Source: JAAYTL01 sp031460505 (GTDB lineage Bacteria; Bacillota; Clostridia; Tissierellales; Tissierellaceae). Taken from it: a stretch of DNA of 64,000 nucleotides. The notes under the pieces are model-generated. The model was not told the DNA's origin. It searched no databases and was given only the letters and a program-made list of their open reading frames with translations. Position numbers and translations under genes: made by a program. Each line of letters starts with the position of its first letter. Position 1 is the first letter of the stretch. The DNA lies in NCBI GenBank assembly GCA_031460505.1, contig JAVKTT010000003.1, positions 186,001 through 250,000 on the forward strand. The letters run 5' to 3'. Shown one piece after another: positions 50,964-59,607 of the stretch.

Positions 50964-52007
50964 CTATATGCTCTTCTTCTTGCTTCTTAGTAAGTATATA
51001 AAAAAAGGTCCTCCAAATAATGCAGTTATTATACCTACTGGTATCTCAATAGGAGATATAAGGGTCCTTGCAATGGTATCAGCGAATATCATAAATATAC
51101 TTCCTAATAATGCAGACGCTGGTAGAAGTATTCTATGATCAGGACCAATTAATAATCTAACTATATGAGGTATAATTAAACCAACAAATCCAATTATACC
51201 GCTTACAGATACACTAATCGCAGTTATAAATGTACCTAATAATAAAATATATGTCTTTGTTCTTTCTACATCTACACCTAAACTTTGGGCTGATTCTTCT
51301 CCTGTAAGTAGGATATTTAGGTCCCTAGCAAAGAAACAAATGACTATTATACAAACTATAGATGGAATAAATATACCTAATACTGGATCCCAGCCCTTTC
51401 CAGTCAAACTTCCCAGCGTCCAATATGTGATTTTTACCATATCTTTATCAGATATAATCATTATAAATGACATAATAGCAGTAAGAAACTGGCCAACTGC
51501 AACCCCTGCTAATAACAATGTAGTTACTGGAACCTTATTTTTAACCCTTGCTATATTATAAACAGTAAATACTGCCAATAAAGCACCAATAAATGCAAAT
51601 ATTGTAATAGGTGATACTGTAAAAAAGCTGATATTTATTTTTAATACTATTGCTATAGCTGCACCTAAGGCTGCTCCTGATGAAATTCCTATTACATAGG
51701 GATCAGCCATAGGATTTTTAAACATACCTTGAAAGGCAGCACCAGCTACAGAAAGACTGGCTCCAATTATAGCTCCTAATAAAACCCTAGGCAATCTAAT
51801 ATTCCATATTATTGATTTTGCAGAATCTGCAATATTTGATATATCGATATGACCTTTAAGCAATGGAATCTTTGACCCTATGATTTTAAATATATCTAAA
51901 ACACCTACCTTAGCAGTGCCTATGGTAGTAAACAATCCTATAGAAAATATTAATAAAATCAATAAAGTAATAATAATTAGATTGTACTTGGCTTTATTTG
52001 TTCTCAA
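50964..52007 (-). CDS. btuC: Corrinoid ABC transporter permease
   Basis: A 347-residue FecCD-family permease with about ten helices. Typical are WNIRLPRVLLGAIIGASLSVAG, FKNPMADPYVIGISSGAALGA, LLLAGVAVGQF and GFVGLIIPHIVRLLIGPDHR. It forms the channel for vitamin B12 or a precursor such as cobinamide. TTG start after GAGGT with a 7-base gap. It lies 15 bases after the binding-protein gene under the same cobalamin riboswitch. Confidence 0.9.
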   Translation of the reverse strand: MRTNKAKYNLIIITLLILLIFSIGLFTTIGTAKVGVLDIFKIIGSKIPLLKGHIDISNIADSAKSIIWNIRLPRVLLGAIIGASLSVAGAAFQGMFKNPMADPYVIGISSGAALGAAIAIVLKINISFFTVSPITIFAFIGALLAVFTVYNIARVKNKVPVTTLLLAGVAVGQFLTAIMSFIMIISDKDMVKITYWTLGSLTGKGWDPVLGIFIPSIVCIIVICFFARDLNILLTGEESAQSLGVDVERTKTYILLLGTFITAISVSVSGIIGFVGLIIPHIVRLLIGPDHRILLPASALLGSIFMIFADTIARTLISPIEIPVGIITALFGGPFFIYLLRSKKKSI

Positions 52008-52022
52008 TTTAATAACCTCATT

Positions 52023-52994
52023 TTACTCAAATACTTCTGGGTGTAAAGCACGTGCAATTAATTCTAGACCATCAACAATTCTTGGTCCAGGTCTAGATAT
52101 TGTATTACCATCTAGTAAATATACTTCCCCATTCTTTATGGCAGTTATATTTTCATATCCAGGTCTTGCTAAAATTGATTCAACTGTTTTTTCCGGTAAA
52201 TCATTTGCTGTTAGATATATTTCTGGGTCATTTTCTATCAACTGTTCAATATCATAGTTTGGATATTCACCTTCAGCGTCTTTAGCAACATTATCTCCAT
52301 TCACCAAATTAATAAGACCATCTACAAATGAACCTGAACCAGCAGCCATTAAAGGTTCATGCCATACTTCATAAAACACCTTAACAGTTTCTGTGCCCTT
52401 TACTTTAGCTACAATCTCATCTCTTTTTTGTGTCATATCTTCTACTAAAGCATTTCCTTCTTCTACTGTATCAGTTGCAACTGCAATTTGTTTTATAGTA
52501 TCAATTACTTCGTCAATTGACTCAGGTAAGAATGAAATTACAGGTATTCCAGCGCCACTGAATATCTGACTTGCATCGGAGTCTAATTCACCATAATTAA
52601 CAATTAAATCTGGCTCTAACTCTATAATTTTTTCAAAGTTTGTAGCCATAAAATCTCCGATTTTTTCTACAGCTAATGCTTCTTCTGGATAATCGCAAAA
52701 AGCAGTAACCCCCACTATTTTATCTCCTAATCCTAAGGCATACAGAATTTCAGTGTTATTAGGTGCCATTGAAATAATTCTCTCAGGTGCTTCCTCTAAT
52801 GTAACGATATTTCCAAAACCATCTTTAATTGATATACGATATGTTGTTTCTACATTATTATTTACTTCATCTTGTTGATTTGGTTCTTCAACATTTTGTC
52901 CATTATCTGAATTATCCTGTGTACAACCTACAACTCCTACTAAAATCAACATCATTGCTAAAAATAATAAAATATTCTTTGTACTTCTTTTCAT
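52023..52994 (-). CDS. btuF: Corrinoid-binding lipoprotein
   Basis: A 323-residue substrate-binding lipoprotein. The lipobox VVGC puts the lipid on Cys24, then a polar linker (about 25-50), then the two-lobed domain with APERIISMAPNNTEILYALGLG and FCDYPEEALAVEKIGDF, typical of BtuF-type proteins. It delivers corrinoids to BtuC. ATG with AGGAGG. It is the first gene after the cobalamin riboswitch, which is the main reason to prefer B12 over iron siderophores. Confidence 0.9.
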   Translation of the reverse strand: MKRSTKNILLFLAMMLILVGVVGCTQDNSDNGQNVEEPNQQDEVNNNVETTYRISIKDGFGNIVTLEEAPERIISMAPNNTEILYALGLGDKIVGVTAFCDYPEEALAVEKIGDFMATNFEKIIELEPDLIVNYGELDSDASQIFSGAGIPVISFLPESIDEVIDTIKQIAVATDTVEEGNALVEDMTQKRDEIVAKVKGTETVKVFYEVWHEPLMAAGSGSFVDGLINLVNGDNVAKDAEGEYPNYDIEQLIENDPEIYLTANDLPEKTVESILARPGYENITAIKNGEVYLLDGNTISRPGPRIVDGLELIARALHPEVFE

Positions 52995-53082
52995 TTTTTC
53001 CTCCTAGTTAGTTTAAATTTGTCATTTGACCTACAACATTAATTTGCTCCGCAGGACTCAATTGGGGAGTGCCCCAGGGTAC

Positions 53083-53114
53083 AAAAAAAGCTTACTCCAA
53101 AAAGGAATAAGCTT
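53083..53114 (-). terminator. Terminator of the cobalamin riboswitch
   Basis: AAGCTTATTCC / GGAGTAAGCTT stem (one G-U pair) with a U5 loop and U7 tail on the minus strand. It lies between the aptamer and btuF, as expected for ligand-driven termination. Confidence 0.9.
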
Positions 53115-53142
53115 AATAATCTATTTACCCATCCCTCCCTCC

Positions 53143-53302
53143 GAGGCATTAAATCAATATTGGCAGGTATCCTGGCTTATGGATCATCCTAAAACCAACA
53201 CCTTCCCAGTTTCCCAGTGGTATACGTTGGCTTAGTACCCAATTACAGTAGCGGGGGCTGCAGTGGATTTTAACCACTTTCCCTTTGTCATTTAAGACGC
53301 CC
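53143..53302 (-). promoter_or_regulatory. Cobalamin riboswitch
   Basis: The aptamer signatures are on the minus strand: AAAGGGAAAGTGG, the core CCCCCGCTACTGTAA, and the B12 box AAGCCAGGATACCTGCC. GGCxxxTTAAAT at the 5' end pairs with ATTTAATGCC at the 3' end as P1. It should shut off btuFCD when B12 is plentiful. Confidence 0.95.
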
Positions 53303-53324
53303 TTTATTCAATTGAATTATTTAT

Positions 53325-53353
53325 ATAATATCAGAGTTCATTTGTTTATACAA
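53325..53353 (-). promoter_or_regulatory. Promoter of the btuFCD leader
   Basis: TTGTAT (53353-53348), 17-base spacer ending in TGA (extended -10), TATTAT (53330-53325). Confidence 0.7.
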
Positions 53354-53370
53354 GTGATAAATATGATTAT

Positions 53371-53438
53371 TAAGATTCTTCACTAACGTTCAAAATGACA
53401 CAAGCCTTATCATCCTGAGACAGTATGAACATTACCTA
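53371..53438. repeat. Degenerate interspersed repeat
   Basis: Minus-strand GTCATTTTGAACGTTAGTGAAGAATCTT and plus-strand CATCCTGAG resemble a dispersed inverted repeat I know from several Firmicutes genomes ('tcattctgaacg..gaagaatct' and 'catcctgagcgaagcgaagg'). Non-coding, between nth and the btu promoter. Confidence 0.45.
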
Positions 53439-53444
53439 GGATTT

Positions 53445-54095
53445 CTATTTCTTCGACTCTGTTTTAAAATACTTACAATATGGACTTATAGGACATTCTT
53501 CGCACATAGGGTTTCTAGCTTTACAAATCCTTCTTCCATGAAATATGATTAAATGATGAGCTTTGGTCCACATATTCTTATCAATATTTTTCATCAAATC
53601 TATTTCAGTGTCTTCGACATTTTTACTATCAGCTAGTCCTATTCTATTGGATACTCTAAAAACATGGGTATCTACAGCTATAGCAGGAACACCAAATGCA
53701 TTGCTTACTACTACATTAGCAGTCTTTTTCCCTACTCCAGGCAAAGTCATTAACTCATCAATTGTATCTGGAACTTGACTATTGAATTCTTGTACTAAAA
53801 TTCTACAAGTTTCTAATATATTTTTACTTTTATTTTTATAAAAGCCACAACTATATATTTTCCTTCCCAACTGTTCTTCTGTTAAAGTTAGATAGTCCTC
53901 TGGAGTCTTATACTCCTTAAATAACTTGGCAGTTGTCTTATTAACTTGTACATCTGTACATTGTGCTGACAAAATTGTAGCTACTAATAATTCAAAGGGA
54001 TTTGTAAAATCAAGTTCTGCCTTAGCATCAGGATAAAGTTCTAATAATAACTCTAATACCTTTTCTACATCATTTTTCTTTAGTATTTTTTTCAT
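53445..54095 (-). CDS. nth: Endonuclease III
   Basis: A 216-residue DNA glycosylase/AP lyase for oxidised pyrimidines. Helix-hairpin-helix LMTLPGVGKKTANVVVSNAF carries the catalytic lysine, VDTHVFRVSNR the aspartate, and the [4Fe-4S] cysteines are in CKARNPMCEECPISPYC. ATG with GTAGGTGA. It lies 8 bases after the DUF503 gene, and the two follow queG with short gaps; the three may form one operon. Confidence 0.96.
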   Translation of the reverse strand: MKKILKKNDVEKVLELLLELYPDAKAELDFTNPFELLVATILSAQCTDVQVNKTTAKLFKEYKTPEDYLTLTEEQLGRKIYSCGFYKNKSKNILETCRILVQEFNSQVPDTIDELMTLPGVGKKTANVVVSNAFGVPAIAVDTHVFRVSNRIGLADSKNVEDTEIDLMKNIDKNMWTKAHHLIIFHGRRICKARNPMCEECPISPYCKYFKTESKK

Positions 54096-54103
54096 CTAAT
54101 CAC

Positions 54104-54385
54104 CTACAACAATTCTATATTATATTCTATAATCTCAACTCTACTATCTCCATCTATAAACTTTAAAACATTGGAGATAATCTCATTTGCATGTTGTGTA
54201 TCATTTGTTACACAAGCAAATCCAATGACTGTTGTCTTCCAGCTATCGTTTAGCCCCACTTCTGCTATAGATATATTAAATCTTGATTTAAGTCTACCTA
54301 ATAAGCTTTTTAAAGCATGTCTTTTCTCTTTCAAAGAATTAGCTTCAAATATCTGCAATTTTAATTCACAAGCACCTATAATCAT
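54104..54385 (-). CDS. DUF503 family protein (YlxP-like)
   Basis: A 93-residue protein with the family start GACELKLQIFEANSLKEKRHALKS and the core FNISIAEVGLNDSWKTTVIGFACVTND. Relatives such as Bacillus YlxP lie near rbfA and have a ferredoxin-like fold; a role with ribosomes has been suggested but is not settled. Here it lies between queG and nth. ATG with GAAGGTGA. Confidence 0.9.
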   Translation of the reverse strand: MIIGACELKLQIFEANSLKEKRHALKSLLGRLKSRFNISIAEVGLNDSWKTTVIGFACVTNDTQHANEIISNVLKFIDGDSRVEIIEYNIELL

Positions 54386-54408
54386 CTTGTCACCTTCTAA
54401 ATTTATAA

Positions 54409-55437
54409 TTAATCATCATTATTATTTATCTTATCCAAAGCCCAATCAATATAAAAGTTTAACTTTGGATTGTCTTTTCCCCTTTCTTCTAATAATAAGT
54501 CTATGTTTTTTATATCCTTCATATTTCCTAAAGCTATAATTGCGTTTCGCTTTAAGATATTTTTACCTCTCCAGCTACCAGCCATTGAACCATACTTGTC
54601 TTTAAACTCTCTATTTGACATATTAAGGAGCTCTTTTATATCAATTATTCCTTTTGTTATCTCAGGAATAAACTCTTTATGGCAAGACTTCTTTACATCT
54701 TTGTTCTTAGGGCAAACTAACTGACAAGTATCACAACCATATATCTTTGTACCCATTTTTTCTAAAAATTCTTCAGGAATATCTCCCTTAGTCTGTGTCA
54801 AATATGAAATACATCTCTTAGGATTTACTACATATTCACTGGTGAGAGCATTTGTAGGACATGATCTAATGCATAAATCACAATCACCACAATCATCTTT
54901 GACAGCACTTTCATCGATTTCTAAATCCAAATCAGTTAATATATATCCTATAAATATAAATGAACCATATTCCTCATTGATAATTGAACAATTTTTTCCA
55001 TAATATCCTATACCTGCTTTTTTAGCTAATTCCCTATCAACCAAAGGCCCAGTATCCACAAAGTATTTGTAGCTAAAATCTGTTTTCTTCTCTATTTCTA
55101 GAATTAACTCCTCTATTTTAGTTTTTAGAACCTTATGATAATCCATTCCCCAGGAGGATTTAGATAAACTTCCCTTTAATACATGAGAATTATCACTCTC
55201 AATATCAACATTATAAGAGATTCCAATAACTATAATTGATTTACAATCCGGAAATGTAATCTTAGGGTTGATTCTCTTTTCTATATCAGTTTCTTCAAAT
55301 TCTGTATTTATATTATTTTTAATTCTATATTGTAGATACTCTTCTATGTTTAATAAGGCTTCTGCATCTGTAAAACCTATTATATCTATACCAAGTTCCT
55401 TTGACTTACTTAATATATATTCCTTTATGTTTAACAT
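54409..55437 (-). CDS. queG: Epoxyqueuosine reductase
   Basis: A 342-residue iron-sulfur, cobalamin-dependent enzyme for the last step of queuosine formation in tRNA. Two [4Fe-4S] cysteine sets are seen: CGDCDLCIRSCPTNAL and YGCDTCQLVCPKNKDV, with the catalytic region around YFVDTGPLVDRELAKKAGIGY. A C-terminal HEAT-like part is short, and the length is near the family norm. It is divergent from rodA. Its need for cobalamin fits the nearby btu system, but the genes are not linked by one operon. Confidence 0.95.
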   Translation of the reverse strand: MLNIKEYILSKSKELGIDIIGFTDAEALLNIEEYLQYRIKNNINTEFEETDIEKRINPKITFPDCKSIIVIGISYNVDIESDNSHVLKGSLSKSSWGMDYHKVLKTKIEELILEIEKKTDFSYKYFVDTGPLVDRELAKKAGIGYYGKNCSIINEEYGSFIFIGYILTDLDLEIDESAVKDDCGDCDLCIRSCPTNALTSEYVVNPKRCISYLTQTKGDIPEEFLEKMGTKIYGCDTCQLVCPKNKDVKKSCHKEFIPEITKGIIDIKELLNMSNREFKDKYGSMAGSWRGKNILKRNAIIALGNMKDIKNIDLLLEERGKDNPKLNFYIDWALDKINNNDD

Positions 55438-55524
55438 TAGTATATCCTCAATTCTAATTAAACTTTATATATTATATGATACCATATTGTTAGTATTTTT
55501 TTACTGTCTAATAATTAGTAAATA

Positions 55525-55533
55525 TGATATAAT
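55525..55533 (+). promoter_or_regulatory. Extended -10 promoter of rodA
   Basis: TG-A-TATAAT, 30 bases before the ATG; no strong -35. Confidence 0.6.
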
Positions 55534-55562
55534 TTTTTTAGTATATTGAAAGGAAGTTTTAG

Positions 55563-56669
55563 ATGTTTAATTTAAAGTTAAAATCTTTTAAGAAATTTGA
55601 TTTTATATTGCTATTCACTATGATAGCTTTATGTATATATGGATTAATTATTCTTAAGTCAGCTACGTTAAGTTATGGGACAAACTCCTACTTGAAGTCT
55701 CAAACCATTGCTATATTTTTAGGTCTCTTTGCCATATTGTTTTTAGTACTATTAGATTATGAGTTCCTAGGAAAGATGTACATACCAATTTATATAGTTT
55801 GTAATCTAATGCTTGTGGCAGTTTTAATCTTTGGATTTGGTGAAGATGAATGGGGAGCTAGATCATGGTTAAAAATTGGCCCCATAGTTTTCCAACCTTC
55901 AGAATTTGTTAAGATTGGTCTAATTATTTCTTTAGCTAAATTTATTGATAACAATAAAGAGAAGCTAAATGAGCCATTTACTTTATTAAAGATATTGGCA
56001 TTTGCAGGATTGCCTGTTGTACTTATATTAAGACAACCTGATGCTGGAACTGCATTGGTTTTTATATTCTTTATAGCTATGATGCTATTCGTTGCTGAAA
56101 TTAAATGGAAATATATAGGTATGGCTTTAGTTGCTGGCCTGGCAGCATTACCTGTACTTTGGCTTAAATTAGATCCATATCAAAGAGACAGAATTTTTGA
56201 CTTCTTAGAGCCAGAAAGAAATCCTATTGGTACAGGTTATCAAGCTCTCCAAGGAAAAATTGCAATAGGTTCTGGAAAAATATTCGGAAGAGGATTGTTT
56301 GAGGGTGTATTTACTCAGTTCAATTATATTCCAGAAAAACAGACTGACTTTATATTTGCAGTTTTAGTAGAGGAACTTGGATTTATTGGAGGTATGGGAC
56401 TTATAGGACTGTACTTTTTACTTATTACCAGAATGGTTAGAATAGCAAAAAATTGTAATGATTTATTTGGATCACTTATGGTTGTAGGTATTACAGCTAT
56501 ATTTGTTTTTCATATTTGGGAAAACATTGGAATGACTATTGGATTGATGCCAGTTACAGGAATACCACTTCCTTTTATAAGTCACGGTGGGACATTTATG
56601 TTGATTAATATGATTGGAATAGGAATTTGTTTAAGCGTAGGTTTGCATAGAGAGGCACTAACTTATTAA
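55563..56669 (+). CDS. rodA: Rod-shape peptidoglycan polymerase RodA
   Basis: A 368-residue SEDS protein with ten predicted helices. Typical are KLGPIVFQPSEFVKIGLI-like (here WLKIGPIVFQPSEFVKIG), LRQPDAGTALVF with the catalytic Asp, and PEKQTDFIFAVLVEELG and SHGGTFMLINMIGIGI. It polymerises glycan chains from lipid II with a class B PBP. The length suits RodA better than FtsW, but the split is not absolute. ATG with AAAGGAAG. Monocistronic with a strong terminator; no mre genes are adjacent. Confidence 0.9.
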   Translation: MFNLKLKSFKKFDFILLFTMIALCIYGLIILKSATLSYGTNSYLKSQTIAIFLGLFAILFLVLLDYEFLGKMYIPIYIVCNLMLVAVLIFGFGEDEWGARSWLKIGPIVFQPSEFVKIGLIISLAKFIDNNKEKLNEPFTLLKILAFAGLPVVLILRQPDAGTALVFIFFIAMMLFVAEIKWKYIGMALVAGLAALPVLWLKLDPYQRDRIFDFLEPERNPIGTGYQALQGKIAIGSGKIFGRGLFEGVFTQFNYIPEKQTDFIFAVLVEELGFIGGMGLIGLYFLLITRMVRIAKNCNDLFGSLMVVGITAIFVFHIWENIGMTIGLMPVTGIPLPFISHGGTFMLINMIGIGICLSVGLHREALTY

Positions 56670-56670
56670 T

Positions 56671-56724
56671 TAGTAGTTGAAATTTAGGCAATTATTTGTC
56701 GAAAATTTCAACTACTATTTTTTT
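56671..56724 (+). terminator. Terminator of rodA
   Basis: A 15-bp stem (TAGTAGTTGAAATTT and complement), 17-base loop, then T8. It starts just after the stop codon. Confidence 0.9.
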
Positions 56725-56733
56725 ATAGGTACC

Positions 56734-56762
56734 TTGTAATGAAAGGTAGCATATGATATGAT
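56734..56762 (+). promoter_or_regulatory. Sigma-A promoter of padR-DUF1700-DUF4097
   Basis: TTGTAA (56734-56739), 17-base spacer, TATGAT (56757-56762), 30 bases before the padR start. Confidence 0.6.
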
Positions 56763-56792
56763 ATAGTAAATAAATTATAAGGAGAGAAATCT

Positions 56793-57113
56793 ATGAATAT
56801 TCAATTTAAAAAAGGAGTATTAGAATTATGTGTCCTCTCCCTACTAAGTCGTAGAGACTTCTATGGATATGAGTTAGTTGAACATATATCAAAATTCATT
56901 AATATTTCTGAAGGAACTATATATCCTTTATTAAGGAGATTTAGAACAGAAGGATACGTGACTACCTATCTAAAAGAGTCTCAAGAGGGCCCTCCCAGAA
57001 AATACTATAAATTAACTTCTATAGGAGAAGAAGCATATGAAGAATTAGAAATTGAGTGGGAAAGTTTTATAGATGGGGTAAATAATATCTTAAGAGGTGA
57101 GTTAAATGAATAG
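56793..57113 (+). CDS. PadR-family transcriptional regulator
   Basis: A 106-residue winged-helix protein with FKKGVLELCVLSLLSRRDFYGYELVE, ISEGTIYPLLRRFRTEGYV and GPPRKYYKLTSIGEEAYEEL, the PadR signature. It probably represses its own operon and may respond to a membrane-active signal. ATG with AAGGAGAG. Its stop overlaps the DUF1700 start (ATGAATAG), so the genes are translationally coupled. No clear operator is visible, but a repeated ATATG string lies over the -10. Confidence 0.92.
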   Translation: MNIQFKKGVLELCVLSLLSRRDFYGYELVEHISKFINISEGTIYPLLRRFRTEGYVTTYLKESQEGPPRKYYKLTSIGEEAYEELEIEWESFIDGVNNILRGELNE

Positions 57114-57669
57114 GCATGAATTTTTAAGACAATTGAGACATAGCTTATATGGGTTATCAGAAGAAGAAATTAATGATATAATTTTAGACTATGAAGAGCA
57201 TTTTCAAATTGGCTTATCTAAAGGTAAATCAGAAGAAGAAATCTCAAAGGAATTAGGAAATCCTAGAGACATTGCTAGGAATTATATAAATACTTCTACA
57301 ACTCAAAAAGAACCACGATTAGACTCAAATTTAAATAATAATAGTAGAAAATTTATATTACTGATTTTATTGGGATTATTTAACTTAATAATTGTACTAG
57401 GTCCCTATCTAGGTATAGTTGGAATTCTAATAGGAGTCTTTGGTCTTGGTATTGGATTATTTTTTGGTGGTATAGGTATTTTATTTGGTGCTCCTTTTGT
57501 TGCATTTGGAAGCTTCGGGCAGTTGCATATATTAACTATGATTAGCTTTTTTATTGGTCTTTCTGGTTTAGGAATTTTAGTTGTTCTATTAGGTATATAT
57601 CTATCAAAATTACTTTACAAGCTTACAGTTAGATATATTAAATGGAACATTGATACTATAAATGGATAG
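57106..57669 (+). CDS. DUF1700 (HAAS-domain) membrane protein
   Basis: A 187-residue protein. The N-terminal 65 residues are the helical HAAS module (LRQLRHSLYGLSEEEINDIILDYEEHFQ, SEEEISKELGNPRDIARNYI). Three or four hydrophobic helices follow (about 80-175, rich in Gly and Ile). Such proteins usually sit between PadR and DUF4097 genes and help sense or transmit envelope stress. It is 11 bases from the DUF4097 gene. Confidence 0.9.
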   Translation: MNRHEFLRQLRHSLYGLSEEEINDIILDYEEHFQIGLSKGKSEEEISKELGNPRDIARNYINTSTTQKEPRLDSNLNNNSRKFILLILLGLFNLIIVLGPYLGIVGILIGVFGLGIGLFFGGIGILFGAPFVAFGSFGQLHILTMISFFIGLSGLGILVVLLGIYLSKLLYKLTVRYIKWNIDTING

Positions 57670-57680
57670 GAGGTTTTGAA

Positions 57681-58751
57681 ATGGATATTAAGAAATTTGT
57701 ATTTATTCTAACTGGTGTTGTATTAATAGCCTTTGGTGTTGGAATTTACTCCTTAAGATACAATGACAATTTAGGACCAATAAGTTTTAATAGAAGTAAT
57801 GAACTAAATGTTAGATCAAATGGTTCTAATGTTCGAATTGGCTTAGATGGAATAGATGTAAAAGATGGAGATGACCATGTTCAAATTGGTTGGGATGGAA
57901 TTAATGTAAAAGACGGTGAAGATGAAGTACGTGTAGGATGGGACGGTATTAAAGTCAAAGATGATGAAAATATCAGTTTTAATCTTTTTGATTTTAGTAC
58001 ATGGTTCGGAATTAGTAATAGAGATTTAAAAACAGTAGATATAGATGAACAAAAAAATATTGAGTTAAATGGTATAGACAATATAGATATAACTTCTTCC
58101 TTTATAGATATTAAACAAATATCAGAAGAACGAGAAGATATCTTAATACACTACCATGGTAGAATAAGATCTAATGTAATACCAACATTAGAAGTTCAAG
58201 AAAATGATAATACATTAAATATTGAACTAAAAAACACTAAAAATAGTTACTCAGTAACTGAGTCAAATGTAGTTTTAGAGATTTTTTTACCCAAAGATTT
58301 CAATGGTAGTATAAACACCACTAGTTCTTCAGCAGACATTTATATGAAAAATATTATTGGAGATAAATTTAATATAACTGCAAGCTCCGGTGATATTAAG
58401 TTAGAAGATTTAGAAAGTGAAAATATCAATATTGTGACTTCATCTGGAAATATATATATGGATAATATATTAGGTGATATTTTTGAAATAATTGCAAGTT
58501 CAGGTGACATAACTCTTAATAAATTAAAAGGAAATAAAATAAACGTGGAGACTTCTTCAGGAGATGTAGAGCTACAATTACCTTCTGATTCTAATTACAC
58601 AATAAATGGTTCAAGTTCATCAGGTAGATATACCCCTTCTAAAAATATGAAGATCTTGATCAATGATAGAGGTGATTTCAAAGCTACTACAGGTAATGGT
58701 GAAAATGCAATTGATATTACAACCTCTTCAGGAGATGTAAGATTTAGGTGA
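57681..58751 (+). CDS. DUF4097 beta-repeat surface protein
   Basis: A 356-residue protein with one N-terminal membrane helix (about 4-22). Residues 45-100 hold three tandem copies of a 17-residue unit (VRIGLDGIDVKDGDD, VQIGWDGINVKDGED, VRVGWDGIKVKDDEN). From about 130 the DUF4097 beta-solenoid follows, with recurring SSGDIxLxxLxGxxINVxTSSG rungs to the end. It is probably extracytoplasmic and linked to envelope homeostasis with PadR and DUF1700; no ligand is known. ATG with AGGAGG. Confidence 0.9.
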   Translation: MDIKKFVFILTGVVLIAFGVGIYSLRYNDNLGPISFNRSNELNVRSNGSNVRIGLDGIDVKDGDDHVQIGWDGINVKDGEDEVRVGWDGIKVKDDENISFNLFDFSTWFGISNRDLKTVDIDEQKNIELNGIDNIDITSSFIDIKQISEEREDILIHYHGRIRSNVIPTLEVQENDNTLNIELKNTKNSYSVTESNVVLEIFLPKDFNGSINTTSSSADIYMKNIIGDKFNITASSGDIKLEDLESENINIVTSSGNIYMDNILGDIFEIIASSGDITLNKLKGNKINVETSSGDVELQLPSDSNYTINGSSSSGRYTPSKNMKILINDRGDFKATTGNGENAIDITTSSGDVRFR

Positions 58752-58767
58752 CAGGTACTGTCATCCT
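58746..58767. repeat. Palindrome over the DUF4097 stop codon, REP-like
   Basis: AGGTGACAG-GTA-CTGTCATCCT, nearly perfect. It contains the TGACAGGTACTGTCA core I associate with REP palindromes in Firmicutes. Confidence 0.45.
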
Positions 58768-58806
58768 TAGATGGAAAGTATTAGCTTTATCTGTGAAGTA
58801 TCTTAA

Positions 58807-58830
58807 AGGCAAGAGAAAATTCTCTTGCCT
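58807..58830. terminator. Bidirectional terminator between DUF4097 gene and tdk
   Basis: AGGCAAGAGAA / TTCTCTTGCCT, 11-bp perfect stem with a 2-base loop, between convergent genes. Confidence 0.75.
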
Positions 58831-58838
58831 AAATTTAA

Positions 58839-59468
58839 TTAATTATTAATATTATCTAACTGGTCAAAGGATACTTGGTTCTTATTCACAATTGCTTCTT
58901 CAATTGCCTTCTCCTCTAAATAGCATCTTCTACATAGTGGCTCATATTCCTTTGTAGCTCCGATTACGACTCTTTCTTTGTCTTTAGTCTTTCTATGGCT
59001 TACCCATCCATCTGTACCGCACTTAACACATACTGCATGGTGCTTATATAGATAATCTGCAATAGGCATCAATTCTTTTACTATTTCAAATGCTTGTCCT
59101 GAAAAGTCCATATCTAATCCTGCAACTATTACTGTAATATCCTTTTCTAATAATTGATTAATGGAACTAAGTATTTTTGAAATCTGTCCACCCAAAAACT
59201 GAACTTCATCGATGGCAATTACGCTAGGTTTTTTCTCATTACAGTACTCAATAATGTCTTCTATACTATCAACTAATACAGCCTGTAATGTGGTATTATC
59301 GTGTGTAACTATCTCAGAATCTGTATATCTAGTATCTACGGATGGTTTAAAAGCTATTGTATTATATCCAGCTATAGCAAATCTCTTGACATCCTTTTCT
59401 AAACTAGAAGTTTTTCCTGAAAACATAGACCCTGTATGGACAATTAATTTTCCTTTATATTGGTGCAT
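58839..59468 (-). CDS. tdk: Thymidine kinase
   Basis: A 209-residue type II thymidine kinase. P-loop HTGSMFSGKTSSL, Walker B AIDEVQFLG, the lasso region GLDMDFSGQAFE and the zinc cysteines CVKCG and CRRCY are present. It phosphorylates thymidine for salvage, in line with the nucleoside importer in the window. The ATG at 59468 has AAGGAG 8 bases upstream; a GTG three codons earlier overlaps that site. Confidence 0.96.
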   Translation of the reverse strand: MHQYKGKLIVHTGSMFSGKTSSLEKDVKRFAIAGYNTIAFKPSVDTRYTDSEIVTHDNTTLQAVLVDSIEDIIEYCNEKKPSVIAIDEVQFLGGQISKILSSINQLLEKDITVIVAGLDMDFSGQAFEIVKELMPIADYLYKHHAVCVKCGTDGWVSHRKTKDKERVVIGATKEYEPLCRRCYLEEKAIEEAIVNKNQVSFDQLDNINN

Positions 59469-59607
59469 AGTAGTCACTCCTTATAGCTATTAACTTATTA
59501 AGTATACCATAAAATTAAGTATTTTTTATATTTAATTTATAATTTCACCAAAGATATAGCCTCTGAATAATATGTGTTATATAGATTTCATGTTTGGGAG
59601 GGAGAAG

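Noticed and set aside
49680..52994. Ferric siderophore importer
   Set aside because: The family alone would allow it, but the cobalamin riboswitch directly upstream fixes corrinoids as the better call.
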